A stretch of 64,000 nt of DNA from Mytilus edulis (GCF_963676685.1 NC_092351.1:36818733-36882732); one strand, 5' to 3'. Positions 43,168-55,302 are shown, counted from the stretch's first letter. The notes: a model not told the origin generated them from the letters alone. Program-made: numbers and translations.

Positions 43168-43889
43168 CGGCGGAGGACATTTGAGAGAAAAAAATAGGGT
43201 TTGAGCGCCAGAATTTTAACCTGTTTTAGTGAAAAAATTAAATTGTCAAGCCCATTTTAGCAAATTTTTTTTAACCTTTTTTAGTAAATAAATAAGATAT
43301 AATAAATTAAGAAATGTTTAATAGACTCAAGACAGCACAATATAAAACAATATAAAACATGTCCATTAAAATACAGCACTATTTAAATAGACTCAAGACA
43401 GCACAACATAAAACAATATAAAACTTTTCAATTAAAATACAGCACTAAAAGTCTAAAAGGTTAAATCAAATGTTAAAAGTCTGTTCTAGCCAGGAATTTA
43501 TAACCTAGAGAACGTATGTAATTGGCTCTAGATATACCCCCTGTACAATACTGTATATAGAATTTCATTAGGAACTGTCTATCCTATATCGGAATCCATC
43601 ATAAATCAAACTTTTTTTCCTATGTTCGTTTCAACAACTTGTATTTCCATGATGAAAATATAAACAACTTGAATTAAACCAATATAAATTACTGTTCATG
43701 GTAAATATAGAAAGGTGAGCATTATTTAACCAGCTAAATTTTTGCTAAATTGGGCTATTCAAAATACAGGTGAGCGGATTAATCTGGCGCTTAAATGGGC
43801 TCTAATGTTGGCGCTCAAATGGGCTCTAATGTTGGCGCTCAAATGTCCCCCTAGTAGTTTTAATTTTTTCGCTCAAATGTCCTGCGCCC
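43168..43889. mobile_element. hAT-like non-autonomous element with 8-bp target duplication ATTTTTTA, copy 2
   Basis: CGGCGGAGGACATTTGAG and CTCAAATGTCCTGCGCCC are inverse. ATTTTTTA flanks at 43160-43167 and 43890-43897. The 722-bp body aligns with the copy at 28451-29428 but lacks its two nested insertions. A 27-bp phrase with GGGCTCTAATGTTGGCGCTC is tandemly doubled near the right end. It is about 620 bp upstream of AMDHD2. Confidence 0.9.
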
Positions 43890-43897
43890 ATTTTTTA

Positions 43898-44511
43898 ACA
43901 GTCACTTGTTTCATATGACTGAATAAGAATACTTTTAAAAATAATATACTTATACAAGTAGTACTTTGAAAAACAAAGTAAATCCATCTTGTCACAAAGG
44001 ATAAATGGTAAATAAACTTGCAATTTAGGTTTTTACCTTCTGTTCATCTAATTTCGGATGGCTTAAGTGGTGATAGAAATTGAAAAGTCTAGTTAAGTTT
44101 TTTATTTTCTAAAATATATAATGCTTTTATTTTTTCTTCTCTAGGACATGCTATGCCTTAAAACTTTACAAAACTTGTTATAAGACTTCCATGGTCTAAC
44201 CTATTCACAGCAACTGTATTTTTTAAATTTTTATACATAATAGCTGTTTAGTTTTGTTTGGAATGAAGTGACAGACATGCATGTACACGCCAGATTTCCA
44301 ACCAATTTTGGTTCATCAGTAAAGTATCAATATGAATCATAAGATTTCTAATTTTTAAGCCTTAAAATATATTACTTTCACATTTCAAAAGTTATTTACA
44401 AGAATTAGTTGATATTTAAACAGAGAGATTATTTATATTAATTTGATTGTATACTTTTAAGGAATAATTGAAGATAGATTATAATTGTGAACTGGATTTT
44501 GGTTCCAGAAA
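43898..44511 (+). promoter_or_regulatory. 5' flank of AMDHD2 (promoter not resolved)
   Basis: The stretch between the hAT-like element and the AMDHD2 ATG is free of obvious repeats, so it presumably contains the promoter and 5' UTR. I see no TATA box or strong motif. A TTCCAG just before the ATG could be an acceptor, so an upstream non-coding exon is possible. Confidence 0.3.
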
Positions 44512-44576
44512 ATGGGAGCAAAAAACAAAAGAAAACATGCACAAGAAGATGTAAAAAAAGATGCAAAACGAACAAG
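44512..44576 (+). CDS. AMDHD2: AMDHD2 exon 1 (basic leader)
   Basis: ATG 44512 opens a 65-nt exon encoding [20 protein letters not shown] and a Thr, ending in two bases of an Arg codon at donor GTAAAA. The phase joins exactly to exon 2. The sequence is lysine/arginine rich and resembles a bipartite nuclear localisation signal. Exon 1 is less certain than the others, because exon 2 carries its own Met at the usual family start (45645). Confidence 0.65.
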
Positions 44577-47500
44577 GTAAAATACTGTTGGCTACAATTT
44601 TTCTGTTTAGATATTTATAATACATTGTCAGTTTTAAGTCATACAGTATCATTTTGATTATAAGAGAACAAGTTTTGTGTTAATTGGTCAATTTCAGAAT
44701 TTCATGTCTATATGAAATTACAAAGTGTAAACTAATTTAAAAATAGTTACTTATTTTCAAATTTATGATTATTGCATAATATATCAAATCCAACTTTCCA
44801 ATTTTTGAGATCCATTAGCATTTTTCAAAGCCAACTTAAGAAAAGAATAAGGAACTTATTTGCTCCTGAGCGTCTAAAAAAGAGCAACCTACAATTAAAG
44901 GGAGATAATTTTATAAAATAAATATATGTAAGATAAAAGCTCAAAATTTCAATCATTTGCTCAATCAGGTCATAAGAAAGTCCATTGAAATAAAGATAAT
45001 ACTAATGCCTTATCTCCAATGATGATTATGACCTTATCTTCATTATTTAATAACAAGGGTCTGACAGTTAGGGAGCTACCATTTGATTTTTATGGGGGGG
45101 CTAGGATGAAATTTGAAAAAAATAGGCAGGACAGGAGTTTTGAGTTAAAAAAAAAAGGCAGGATGTGACACTTGCAAAAAAAAAAGTCAGGATGAACTAA
45201 AAAAAAAAAAAGGCAGGACCGATTAGAGTGAAAAATAAAAAGGCAGGACAGAGATTACAGCTAAAAAAAAATGCAGGACAAAATTTTTCATCCTAGCCCC
45301 CCCATAAAAATCAAATGGTAGCTCCCTTACTGGGATATATATACAATGTAGGTCAGTAATCAGTATTCTATAATGGACTTTTGATATGTTTGAAGTGTAT
45401 TCATGGCAACAATTTAATAGAGTTTGTCAAGCAAAACATTTTCCACTGGACTTTATACACATGCAAATAAGGATTTAAACAATAGGCATACAAACAAGTT
45501 ATCTTTATCTTTGAATAATGTTTATAATTATTTATTGGGGTCATCAAATTTTTTCTGATATTACCACCTTGCAGATATAAAATTGAAAATAACATTTATT
45601 ATTATTTTAAAGATGGAAAAATAAGTATTGATATTTTTTTCAGAATGCAGGAAAAGACAAAAGGAAAGATATATAAGTTTTACAATTGTCAGATTTTGAG
45701 AGACCATAAATTAGTAAAAGATAATCTGTATGTACGAGATGGGATCATTATCAACCCTGAGAAATTATTTTTTGAAGAAAAATTACCACCAGATGAACAA
45801 ATTGACTGTAAAGGGGCCATTATATGTCCTGGATTTATTGATATACAAATTAATGGTAAGACCAAATTATAAACTTAAGGACACCATCATGAGTGAGTGT
45901 TGCAGTTAAGGAAGTTTGCTACTCAGTTTCAAAATAACAAGCTTATCAAAGCACTGGTATATATTGATAGGGACTAAATAAAGGAACCAAAAAAGCCAAA
46001 AAAATATATAGGTCAATGTGCTTATTTTCCAGATATTAGCCATTGAAATTTTTGCGGGAAAATGTTCTTTCATGATATTTCATAGCTTTAACATTGCCAA
46101 GTTTAAGTTCTCAAAAACTATTAAAAAATAACAAAGATTTTATAAGACTTTTACAGATGGCTTATAATTAAACATGTAAAAGATTTATAAAAAGAAAAAT
46201 GGAGGTCAACGCGCAAATTTTTTTAAGACATTCAAATGCATAAAACCAGAGGATTCTGAAAATTAATCTGACAAAAATCACAAAACATGACAAGCGAACA
46301 TTCTTTTAAGCCTACTGCAAAGAATACTTTTCCTCAACAGGGAATAGTATTTGATACAATATTTGTTTTGGGCAAAATCAATTTTAATTGTTTTTTAAAC
46401 CAGCCAAGTCGTAGATTGCCATATTTTTTTTATTTTTTACGTTTGTTGAATTGTTCATCAGATTTTGTATGAAATTAATAAAGGTAATTCCCCTGTAGTA
46501 CCTGTTTTATATGGCCACAATTATGTATTTACAAAGTTGTGGTTGTAGTGATTGCTTTTGTCTTTCAGCTTTTTGAAGCAATTACCTTATGCAGGTGACT
46601 TTTTGTTTTTAATTATTCAACAAATGATGGATATATTTATAGTTATAATCATGGATATTTTATAGTCATCATTGTTCATCTTATCTTGTTAACTAATCGT
46701 CAGAAATCATTTAGTAATACATTTTGCAGTTTATCGTAAAAAATATTGGTTTTTATTGAATGTGAGATCCCTCTGCAGCATCTGATTTGACAACTCTGAA
46801 CTCAGATGTACCAATATGATTGAATTCAGGGCTTATTGTTACTTGAATTTTTATTATAAGTTTTTAATGTATCATTTTTTTGACACATTCAGATTAAAAG
46901 GGGAGATTAAGCATTTACTAGACTTTTTTTTATACTGCAATGTATTTATGTATGTTTATGATAGTAATTTCAATGTAGATCATAGTTATATATTATTTAT
47001 GTATAGGTGCGTTTGGTGTTGATTTTTCCTGTGACGTTGATACAATTGAGGAGGGATTGAAGATTGTTGCCAAAGGATTATTACCACATGGTGTTACTTC
47101 ATTCTGTCCAACAATAATTTCATCCAAGGAAGACATATATAGGAAGGTGAAATAAAGTAATTTTGGTTTCATAAACTTTTTACAAATTATTTTAGACAGT
47201 GAGTTTGATGCATTTTTACTCAGTTTGTGAAATTCTTAATTGGTCTCTCATGTTTTCTCCCAAAAGTTGGTTTAATTACTGATTACAGAGAAATTATATG
47301 ATTTACACAATTAATGCAAATCTTTGTAATAAAGAAGATCAATCTTTGTTCATGCCTGCAGCCCTGCTCTCACAAAAAACTGCTGTTTCTTATATTTAGT
47401 TAAATGCTAAAAAAAATGTACTTTATGTTAGAACTAAGTATAAAGAACAGTATTTAGCTGGTCTTCTCATAAATTCAGTTCCAACACAAATGATCATTGT

Positions 47501-50500
47501 TCAAGATGGTCGTCAGTCTTTATTCAATTATTGGTTGATGGAACATGTTGAACATCTGATTTAGAAATGCTTTTTCAAAGTGTTTTTTTTAATGTTTTTT
47601 TATAGTACTTTCCAAATCATAACTGGCTGTCTTTCATGTAATACAAGAAGACTGCCAGAACCACTGAAACATTTAACTTTTGCTATGAATCTAAAATATA
47701 GACTGATCTGTAAGTGATAAAATTTAAAATGAAATTTTTCAAAATTAAAGTGCTTAAAGTTAATAATTTATGTCATCAATTTAAACCAGATTTGGCAAAT
47801 ACTTTTTTAAATTGGTTCCCAAAATTTCTTTTAGTAATGACTTCATAGGAAAAGTAAAGTGTTTGCTACTGGTACTACTTAACTTTGGTTTGATTAAGAA
47901 AGACACCACTTATCTAATGATTGTCACTTCTAAAGTATTCTAATTGTGGGGTCATTACTATTTGTCTGTTTTATTTCCAGATTGTACCAAAAATAAAGAA
48001 AGTGGATGGTAATAAAGAAGGTGCAGGCATATTAGGTATTATATTCTTTAAATTAAGATATTATTGGAAGTTTTTATTGTTGTGTAAAATTGTGATTGGA
48101 TATGTTTTTGCTGTAATAGGAACTTCATGTTTTAGTATTTACAGTACTCAGTACAAAAGAGTAATAAATGACATCAGATGACCTGCATCCCTTCTTTTAA
48201 ATAAAAATTTAGAAAAGGTAAGTGATCATTAAAATAACTGAATAAAAATAATGATGGAAAATTGACAAAATGCTGATATTGAGCTTATAGTTTATAGGTA
48301 TATTCCTTTTCCAAATCTGGATTCATGTTTGCACATCAACATTCATAAAAAACCAGCATGTACTGTAAAACTTGTAAATACATTCAATTAACATCCATGG
48401 TATATGCACTATTACTTTGGAAAGCTTTACAGAGAAGAATTGTTACATGGGGATTTGTCTTTCATGTTAAAAAAAGTTTGAACAAGTTTCCTAATATGTC
48501 ACTCTCTTTTGCTATGTTGGAAAACCTGTCTTTCAATTCTAAACATGGGGTGCATGTGTGCGATTCTGTAAAGATTTTTATAAATATAATGCCAACCCAT
48601 GTTAAAATTAAGCATAGGGGGTGGTTTTAATCTGTATTTCTCTGTCAAAATAATGCATAAAAAGTATATATAACAGGAATATAAAAATTTGAGAGAAATT
48701 AGAGAATGATTTTGATTTAATAACTAAAGTTTCAAGTGTTGGGTGTAATTTCAGGATAAAAACAATATATGTACATTTATAGAGCCTTGCTTCGTCCTGT
48801 TTCTAAAGCTCATACAAATAAATTTGATATTTTCCGACAATGTACATATATTGTATATTTATTAAGCTTGTATGTAATATTGTTATTTCAGAGTTGTATA
48901 TTTTCAGGTGCTCATATAGAGGGACCTTTTATTTCTGTTGAGAAGAAAGGTGCTCATCCAGAAGAAAACCTTAGACAATTTCCAAATGGATTTTCTGATT
49001 TAAAAGATTTATATGGCAATCTTGATAATGTTGCTATGGTTACTATTGCACCAGAATTAGACAGATCAGATGAAGTTATAAAAGAGCTTGTGAAAAAAGG
49101 CATTTCAGTGTCACTTGGTATGATTTAGTAATTAGAAAATTGGATTTTTCTTGATTTCATATTTTATAATTAAATGTTTGGAGATTTTCTTTCTGATTTT
49201 TTTAATTAGAATATTATTGTCAAATTATTGACTGCCATAAAAGTCTATTTTCATAAAACCCATACATGACTTTCTATCTGATAACATATTAACACATTAA
49301 TCATGATTGCAACTACCATTCTCCAATATCCCATACAGCCCTGCTCACTTTTTATACCCTCATTTACGGGACGTATCAAGGTATACCGTTGTCCATCTGT
49401 CCATCATCAAACATGTCGGACAATAACTCACAAACACTTATACCAAGCCACATCAAACTTTGGGGAGGTGTTTATATCTATTGAAGTGAGCTCCCTTTTG
49501 ATTTATATTGTTTTTAGTTTCCGAGTTGGGTTTTTTTTTACATTAAAAAAGGGGAATTTGCCACTATTTGGACAATAAATCAAAAACACTTTCACCAATT
49601 TTCAAGAAACTGTGATGAACTGTTTATGTCTATGGACATGAGCCGTCTTTTAATTTTTATAAATTTTAGATAACACGTTTCCTAGTTGCAAGGTTTTATT
49701 CATTACAAAAACAAGGATTTTTCAGTTTTTAGACAATAACTCAAAAATGCTTTCAGCAGTTATCATGAGACTTTGGTGAATTTTTCATATCTATTGATGT
49801 AAGCTCACTTTTGATTTTTATAAATTTAAGATTTTTCATTTCGGAGTTGTAGTGATTTTATTCATAAAAAAAGGGAGATTTTCCAGTTTTTCGGGCAATG
49901 CTTTGAACAGTTATCATGAAACTTTGATGACTTGTTTATATCTATTAAGACAACCTCCCCCTTGTTCTTTATGAAATTCTGATATGACATTGAGAAGTTA
50001 TTGAAAATTATTCTTTGAAAAACCAAGGGCGTATCATGCGCTCGTGGCACAGCTGTTTATTTAAAATTGCCAGAGATGAACTGTGTTTACAGCAGGGAGT
50101 TCTATGTTGCAATACATGGTTTGGATGAGTTTGTTATGCAAAATACCGTATGACTAATATAAAACTTTGCTCAAAAAGTGCAAATACCAAGTTGAAGGCC
50201 TCTGAAAACTATAAGTCCTGTATAACTTAATGTTCTGAAAAATCACTGGTCTATTTTGTTTGAAAATTTTAAAAACTATATGATATAGATACATATTTTT
50301 TTTTCTCATGCTTTTAAATTCCTCTAAAATAAGATATACAATAAAACATGAAAAAAGGTACAAAGTTGATCAGTTTAAAGTTTTCTGAATTATTTTAGCA
50401 TAACTTTAACATAACCTGGCAATATTTTTCAATTGCCTCAGTCCAAAAAAGAGAAACAAAAATAATGAAAGCTTTTTTTTTATATGAGCTGATTTTTTTA

Positions 50501-53500
50501 AGCTGTACAAGGAAAATCATGCAAGGATTTTATATTTCCAGGACATACCACAGCTAATCTAGTACAAGGTGAAGATGCCATTCGAGCAGGGGCCTCCTGT
50601 ATTACCCATTTATTTAATGCCATGGTTTCAGTAAGTAGCATTGTAATTCTTAAATCTCAAAACAAATTTGTGATAGAGAAGTGAACCCACTCATTTAAAT
50701 CAAAGGCTAAATGTAAAAATGAGAAATTAACCATTGAAATTTAAATGTATTTAAGATAGTATAAGAGTCTTTTTGACATATCTATAGGATAAAAAAAGAA
50801 TATCAGAAAACAGTAGGCCTTGATGTTTTATTGAGAGAAGCAGATTTTTAGGCATGATTATAAATTCATTTGTAAGACTTCAATGGGTTTAATTGATTAA
50901 TATAAAATGTTATTCAATTGATACTAAAAATTTTGAACAAAGCCTTATAAGGGAATAATTTAGATAACCTACTTCTATAAAGGAATGAACAGTACAAGAA
51001 CTTTCAAATTTTTCTACAGCTAGAAAAAATAGTTATCAAAAGTACCAGGATTATAATTTAATACGACAGATGCGCGTTTCGTCTAAATAAGACTCATCAG
51101 TGACGCTATCATGGTAACCTTGTCTGTCAGTCAGTCCATATGTCCCCCAAAAAGTTTATTTTCAATAACTTTATACACAGTGCTTATAACGAGAAAAACA
51201 TAGATCAAGTTCTGGTTTGGTCACTTTTACTGTTCTTGAGTTATGTCCCTTTTTTAAGTGTGGGCATCATTTATGTCCCATGGACACCTTCACCATTTGT
51301 TTCTTTTAATTTTATAAAAGCATTTCATAAAACTAATTTTCTAATTTCTTTTCACATTATAATGCTTTTTTTATTGTGTAATCCATACAACACATTTTGT
51401 AGTTGTGTTAATTTAACATCACAAACACTAAATGTATTTATAGTCCAGTCAAACTAAGATTTAACCTCAAACTAATTGCAACAGAAAGTGTTTTAGTTCT
51501 AATCTATAGCATTATGCCCTTTATATACACAGAAAAAAGTCCCATAAAATCTAACTTGAGGAAAACTCAAAATCAGCATTTTTAATTTCCTATGGAAATT
51601 AACATTGGAAGGGGAGATAACTCTTACAAAAATGAGTCTTTTTTGGTCAGTTTTTGGTTGTTTTTCTTGAAATTTATGTAAAGTATGATACTTTGATGGG
51701 GTTATAAGTTTGTATTTATTATATAATCTTCTGCTCATGAATTGTACAAAACCGAAGTGGTATGGGTAGTTTTATTTTTTTCGTGCATTTTTCATTCAAG
51801 AAATTGTAAATCTGAAGCTTTTTGACCATTTTGAAAAAATAATGTGAAAATTTGGTATTGTTTATATCTGTATATTATATTTTTCAGCAACTTACTTATC
51901 TAAAGAAACTTTAAACCACAAAAAGAACAGTACATGCTTAATTATTTTGATTAAATTTGAGATTGTTTACCTTGACATGTTGAAAAATTCAATAAATAGT
52001 CAACTAATGAATTACGAAATCTAGATTATAGCTTGATAAAAGATATGAAAACACCTTTAGAGTTGTTTGTTAAACTCTAAAGACCGCTAAAATATCAAGA
52101 ATCAATACTTTCTGATGAATAGAAGTGATAAAGTTATAATTTTGTATCACTTTTTATTGATATTTCTGCCTTATTTGCAAGAGTTATCTCCCTTTTCAAT
52201 GCAAATCTCCATAGGAATTTTAAATGGTGATTTTTTTCAGTCTTCCTCAAGTTAGATTTTATGGGACTTTTTTCTGTGTATATTTGGGGTATAATGCTAA
52301 AGATTTAAACTTTAAAATCTTCTGTTGCAATTACTTTGGGGTTAGGGTCAAATTTATGTTAGATTGACTGGACTATTATATTTGTGTTATTTCAACATTA
52401 CTAATTGATGAACACTTTTGTTTTATAGTTTCACCATCGAGATCCCCACTTGATAGGTTTGTTAACCAGTAAATTCCTGACCGATAGACAAGTGTATTAT
52501 GGACTGATAAGTGATGGAGTACACACACATCCTGCTGCAGTTAGAATGGCTTTCAGGAGTAATCCTAGAGGTATAACGTAATTAATACAATTAACTCATG
52601 CTGTATGGATGCAGTAGAATGTCTCCCTGTGACAGTAGTGTATGCCCTTATATATTTGACAGTTAGAGTTTTTTGCTTGTGACAGAGGTGTCTACATACT
52701 CCATTGGTCTCTTGTGGAGAGTTTACTCATGGGCAATCATACAACATCTTTCTATTTTTACATTATACTTATGATACAGCACCTAAAACAAGTAAAACTT
52801 CAAGTACTGTGGAATCATTATTATTGGTTTCATAGGAATTTTTGTGGGTTTCGTGGGTTCCGATGAACATCAATTCAAGTATTCAATGAATTACGTATTT
52901 TCAGTAGACTTTGTATGCAGAGATTGGCAAAACCAAGAAATCAAATATCCACGAAAATGCTGGTTTTCTCCAATCCACAAAAATTTATACCCACGAAATT
53001 GAATACATATTTTCATGGGTTTCCTGGGTTCAGATGAACCTCAATTCAAATGTTCAAATTATAACATATTTCCAGTAGACTTTGTATACAGAGATTGGCA
53101 AAACCACGAAATCAAATATCCACGAAAATGCACATGTTTAGCACCACGAAAATGTATACCCAAGAAAATAAATGAATCCACAGTATTCTAAAATTAATAG
53201 AAAGTGGAAGAAAAATTATTTCAAAAACCATTTACATGGTTAAGAATATTCACATGAAGCCTAATAGCAAAATTTCTGGAAGGTCATTTTGTAGTTCAAT
53301 GGGAAAATGTGACAAAATATTTCAGTAATGGCCTGTATACAATGTTTAAGTATTTTGATATCAGGAATTTGATGATCAATGAAACTAAGACCATGTCACA
53401 TGCTGACATGAAGACATAAAACAAATTTCAGGAAGGTCAGATATGTAGCTTGTGAGAAAAATGTGACACAAAATAGTCAAGATAAAAACTTTGTATATTA

Positions 53501-54569
53501 TGACAATTTGGGTATTATTTTGTAGGTTTACTGGCATTACCTCTATAGTTATGCAGGCCTGTAGCCAGGAATTTCCAAGGGGGAGGTTCGTTGGACTCAT
53601 GAACTTGACTTTAACAGTCACAATTTGAACAAGACGTTGACTGTTAAATTTGATTTCGTCCGAACCCCCAAACCCCCCTGGCTACGGGTATGTTATGTAT
53701 AATACTATGGAGATTGAATTATTAAACATTTTTTGGTTTTCTAGGATTTATCGTAGTAACAGATGCCATACCAGCAATGGGGCTGCCTATAGGAAAACAT
53801 CACATGGGTTCACAGTTAGTTGAGATCCAAGACAAGAAAGCTTTCATTGCTGGAACTAACACTTTATGTGGAAGGTATGATCTGAGTTATTTGAATAGAA
53901 ATTAGTTCATCCATTTATTGTCATGATTTAATTTTACCAGTATTTATTTCAAAGAAATCTTCATTTAGAGCTCGTTTGATCAATCTATAGTGACAAAATA
54001 CAATTGTTAATTTTGAAACACATATGTCTGGTGACGGACACACATGTAATTGAAAAAACAAATATATATTCCAACAGGATTAGCTTGGTAAACTGTAAAT
54101 CTATTTAAATGAAACTTAAATATAAGGACAAGGATGGAAATTCTTTACAAATAACATGTAAAAAGGAAACACCTGTTTAATTCCAATAAAATCTATAATG
54201 ATGGACATTGTTTAAAAGTATTATTCTTGTTAATAATAATATTTGTTCACTTTATTTTACAGTATAGCTACAATACCTAAATGTGTTCAGAATTTAAAGA
54301 AAAACACAGACTGCACCACAGAACAGGCATTGGATGCTGCTACCCTCCATCCGGCAGAAGTTCTAAAAATTACCGATCGTAAAGGGACAATGGACTTTGA
54401 CACAGATGCTGATTTTCTTATGTTAGACGATAACTTAAACGTGATGTCTACTTATATTGCTGGAGAACTAGTGTGGCATCAAGACTGGCATCCTGCTGCT
54501 TCTGTATTTAACAGACAAATGTCTGAGCGAGTAGGGTGTGAAGAAAGCGCAATTAAGAATAATTTTTGA
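44512..54569 (+). CDS. AMDHD2: AMDHD2, N-acetylglucosamine-6-phosphate deacetylase (complete, nine exons)
   Basis: Exons 44512-44576, 45644-45855, 47007-47146, 47981-48035, 48908-49117, 50542-50630, 52429-52570, 53745-53874 and 54263-54569 join to 1,350 nt (449 residues), all GT-AG with matching phases. The enzyme removes the acetyl group from GlcNAc-6-phosphate to give glucosamine-6-phosphate in cytosolic amino-sugar salvage. Visible landmarks are GFIDIQING (Q90, N92; the QxN form also seen in E. coli NagA), metal ligands E162 in HIEGPF, H229 in GHTTA and H250 in THLFNAM, substrate residues R261 (HHRDP) and H289 (DGVHTHP), and catalytic D311 in VTDAIPAMG. The human protein is about 409 residues; the extra length here is a basic 22-residue N-terminal leader and a C-terminal tail of about 20. 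Introns contain inverted-repeat elements. Possible poly(A) signals lie at 55508, 55673 and 55723, but the 3' end is not fixed. Confidence 0.95.
45071..45326. mobile_element. Harbinger-like MITE, TTA-flanked, in AMDHD2 intron 1
   Basis: GGGAGCTACCATTTGATTTT then TATGGGGGGGCTAGGATGAAA is the inverse of TTTCATCCTAGCCCCCCCAT and AAAAATCAAATGGTAGCTCCC. TTA is duplicated at 45068-45070 and 45327-45329. Inside, A(n)GGCAGGA is repeated five to six times. Confidence 0.85.
45644..45855 (+). CDS. AMDHD2: AMDHD2 exon 2
   Basis: The acceptor TTTTTTTCAG is followed by one base and ATG. The exon encodes [18 protein letters not shown], the PEKLFFEE segment and [10 protein letters not shown], the first strand of the barrel with the QxN pair. 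It ends in phase 1 at GTAAG. Confidence 0.93.
45856..47006 (+). other. AMDHD2 intron 2, no embedded element seen
   Basis: The 1.15-kb intron runs GTAAG...TATAG. No shared repeat or reading frame with support is visible. Confidence 0.6.
47007..47146 (+). CDS. AMDHD2: AMDHD2 exon 3
   Basis: The acceptor is TGTATAG and the donor GTGAAA. The exon encodes [16 protein letters not shown] and [16 protein letters not shown], both near-identical to the family, and ends in phase 0. The first residue pair is Gly-Ala where most relatives have Gly-Gly. Confidence 0.94.
47147..48907 (+). other. AMDHD2 introns 3 and 4, no embedded element seen
   Basis: Apart from exon 4 (47981-48035), this stretch contains only AT-rich intron sequence without repeats shared in the window. 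Confidence 0.5.
47981..48035 (+). CDS. AMDHD2: AMDHD2 exon 4 (55 nt)
   Basis: A short exon between TTATTTCCAG and GTATTA encodes [18 protein letters not shown] and ends in phase 1. It corresponds to the VVPQI...GAGVLG segment of the human enzyme. Confidence 0.9.
48908..49117 (+). CDS. AMDHD2: AMDHD2 exon 5 (metal ligand Glu)
   Basis: The exon encodes AHIEGPFIS (metal ligand E162), [18 protein letters not shown] and GISVSL, and ends in phase 1 at GTATGA. The acceptor is ATTTTCAG. Confidence 0.95.
49340..50060 (+). mobile_element. Interspersed element with tandem 165-bp module in AMDHD2 intron 5
   Basis: It starts TACCCTCATTTACGGGACGT ATCAAGGTATACC and ends CGTATCATGCGCTCGTGGCA CAGCTG. Between them GACAATAA(C/A)TCA(A/C)AAA..CTTT, then (C/T)TTTG(A/G)TGA and GTTTATATCTATT recur four times at about 160-170 bp. 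No transposase frame is present; the plus frame at 49303-49578 is non-coding. Confidence 0.65.
50542..50630 (+). CDS. AMDHD2: AMDHD2 exon 6 (metal ligand His pair)
   Basis: The exon encodes [18 protein letters not shown] and [10 protein letters not shown], carrying metal ligands H229 and H250. It is bounded by TATTTCCAG and GTAAGT and ends in phase 0. Confidence 0.95.
51441..52375. mobile_element. Harbinger-like long inverted-repeat element, TTA-flanked, in AMDHD2 intron 6
   Basis: TAGTCCAGTC and GACTGGACTA are the termini, with TTA at 51438-51440 and 52376-52378. Arms of about 190 bp include CAATTGCAACAGAA-type ends and GAAAAAAGTCCCATAAAATC versus GATTTTATGGGACTTTTTTC. A solo right end of the same family is at 39918-39978. 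It is 935 bp and non-coding, ending 53 bp before exon 7. Confidence 0.85.
52429..52570 (+). CDS. AMDHD2: AMDHD2 exon 7 (substrate-binding loop)
   Basis: The exon encodes [14 protein letters not shown] and [15 protein letters not shown], with substrate contacts R261 and H289. The acceptor is TTTTATAG; the donor GTATAA follows a phase-1 end. Its upstream neighbour is the inverted-repeat element ending at 52375. Confidence 0.95.
52805..53185. mobile_element. TACTGTGGATTC MITE, double-module copy, in AMDHD2 intron 7
   Basis: TACTGTGGAATCATTATTAT and AATAAATGAATCCACAGTA are inverted termini. The inner module (TTCATGGGTTTCCTGGGTTC...AGACTTTGTATACAGAGATT GGCAAAACCA) is present twice. Confidence 0.78.
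53556..53690. mobile_element. MITE with CCTGTAGCCAGG/CCTGGCTACGGG ends, in AMDHD2 intron 7
   Basis: GCCTGTAGCCAGGAATTTCC AAGGGGGAGG and CCCCCAAACCCCCCTGGCTA CGGG are imperfect inverse ends about 135 bp apart. It ends about 55 bp before exon 8 and resembles 39404-39608. Confidence 0.6.
53745..53874 (+). CDS. AMDHD2: AMDHD2 exon 8 (catalytic Asp)
   Basis: The exon encodes [18 protein letters not shown], including catalytic D311, and AGTNTLCG. It is bounded by TTTTCTAG and GTATGA and ends in phase 2. Confidence 0.95.
54263..54569 (+). CDS. AMDHD2: AMDHD2 exon 9 (terminal)
   Basis: The exon completes Ser (GSIATIP), then encodes [33 protein letters not shown] and [15 protein letters not shown]. 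It adds a tail not present in the human protein ([16 protein letters not shown] and six more residues) before TGA at 54567-54569. Confidence 0.95.
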
Positions 54570-54798
54570 TGTAACAGGAAGTAATAAGGAAGTTGAGATA
54601 TATATCCTTCTTTACTGTAGATTGGTGCTAGATTATATAATGGTCAATGGTATAACTATCATTGGATGGTATAAGGAAATTTAGAAATTTTAAGGGTACA
54701 TTTATTTATGCAAATCATCAAAATTGGATTTAAATGTGAAATCAATCAGAATGAATCAGATAATTCATTTATATAATCATGATTAGAATGTTATAACT

Positions 54799-54985
54799 GT
54801 AAATTCAGAAATTTGTGTGTACATTTAGTATTACGATTGTTCAATGTGAACAAATGACAAAAATGTGATTTAATTATTGCAAATTTAGGAAATGCTACAT
54901 ATATATAATGCTATCAATATTTGAAACCTATCCTGCCAGTTTTCACTAATAATGATTAAAACATTACAAAAATTTCTGAATTTAC
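54799..54985. mobile_element. MITE, GTAAATTCAGAAATT family, in AMDHD2 3' flank
   Basis: GTAAATTCAGAAATT (54799-54813) is the exact inverse of AATTTCTGAATTTAC (54971-54985). It starts 230 bp after the AMDHD2 stop, so it may be transcribed in the 3' UTR. Confidence 0.75.
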
Positions 54986-55302
54986 AATTTTCATAAAAAG
55001 AATGTAATAACACAATTTATCTTTTGCAGTATTTTATGAATTTTTAGTAATCTCATTTATTCAGGGCTAGCATTGTCTGTTAGGTATTTATTATATTTAA
55101 GTTGTTTTAGCCATCAGTAAACAACTTTAAACTGATGCTTATGGGCTTTTCTCAACACATGTATGTTTCTAACAGGATTGTAAAAGTATAAATGATTTTT
55201 GCTTGCCAAAAATTTATTTTCAGTGATTTCTTAAATAGTTAGTTAAAGAATAATGCTGTATTAATTATTGAACGCGAGACAAATATCGAAGGTGAGGACT
55301 TA

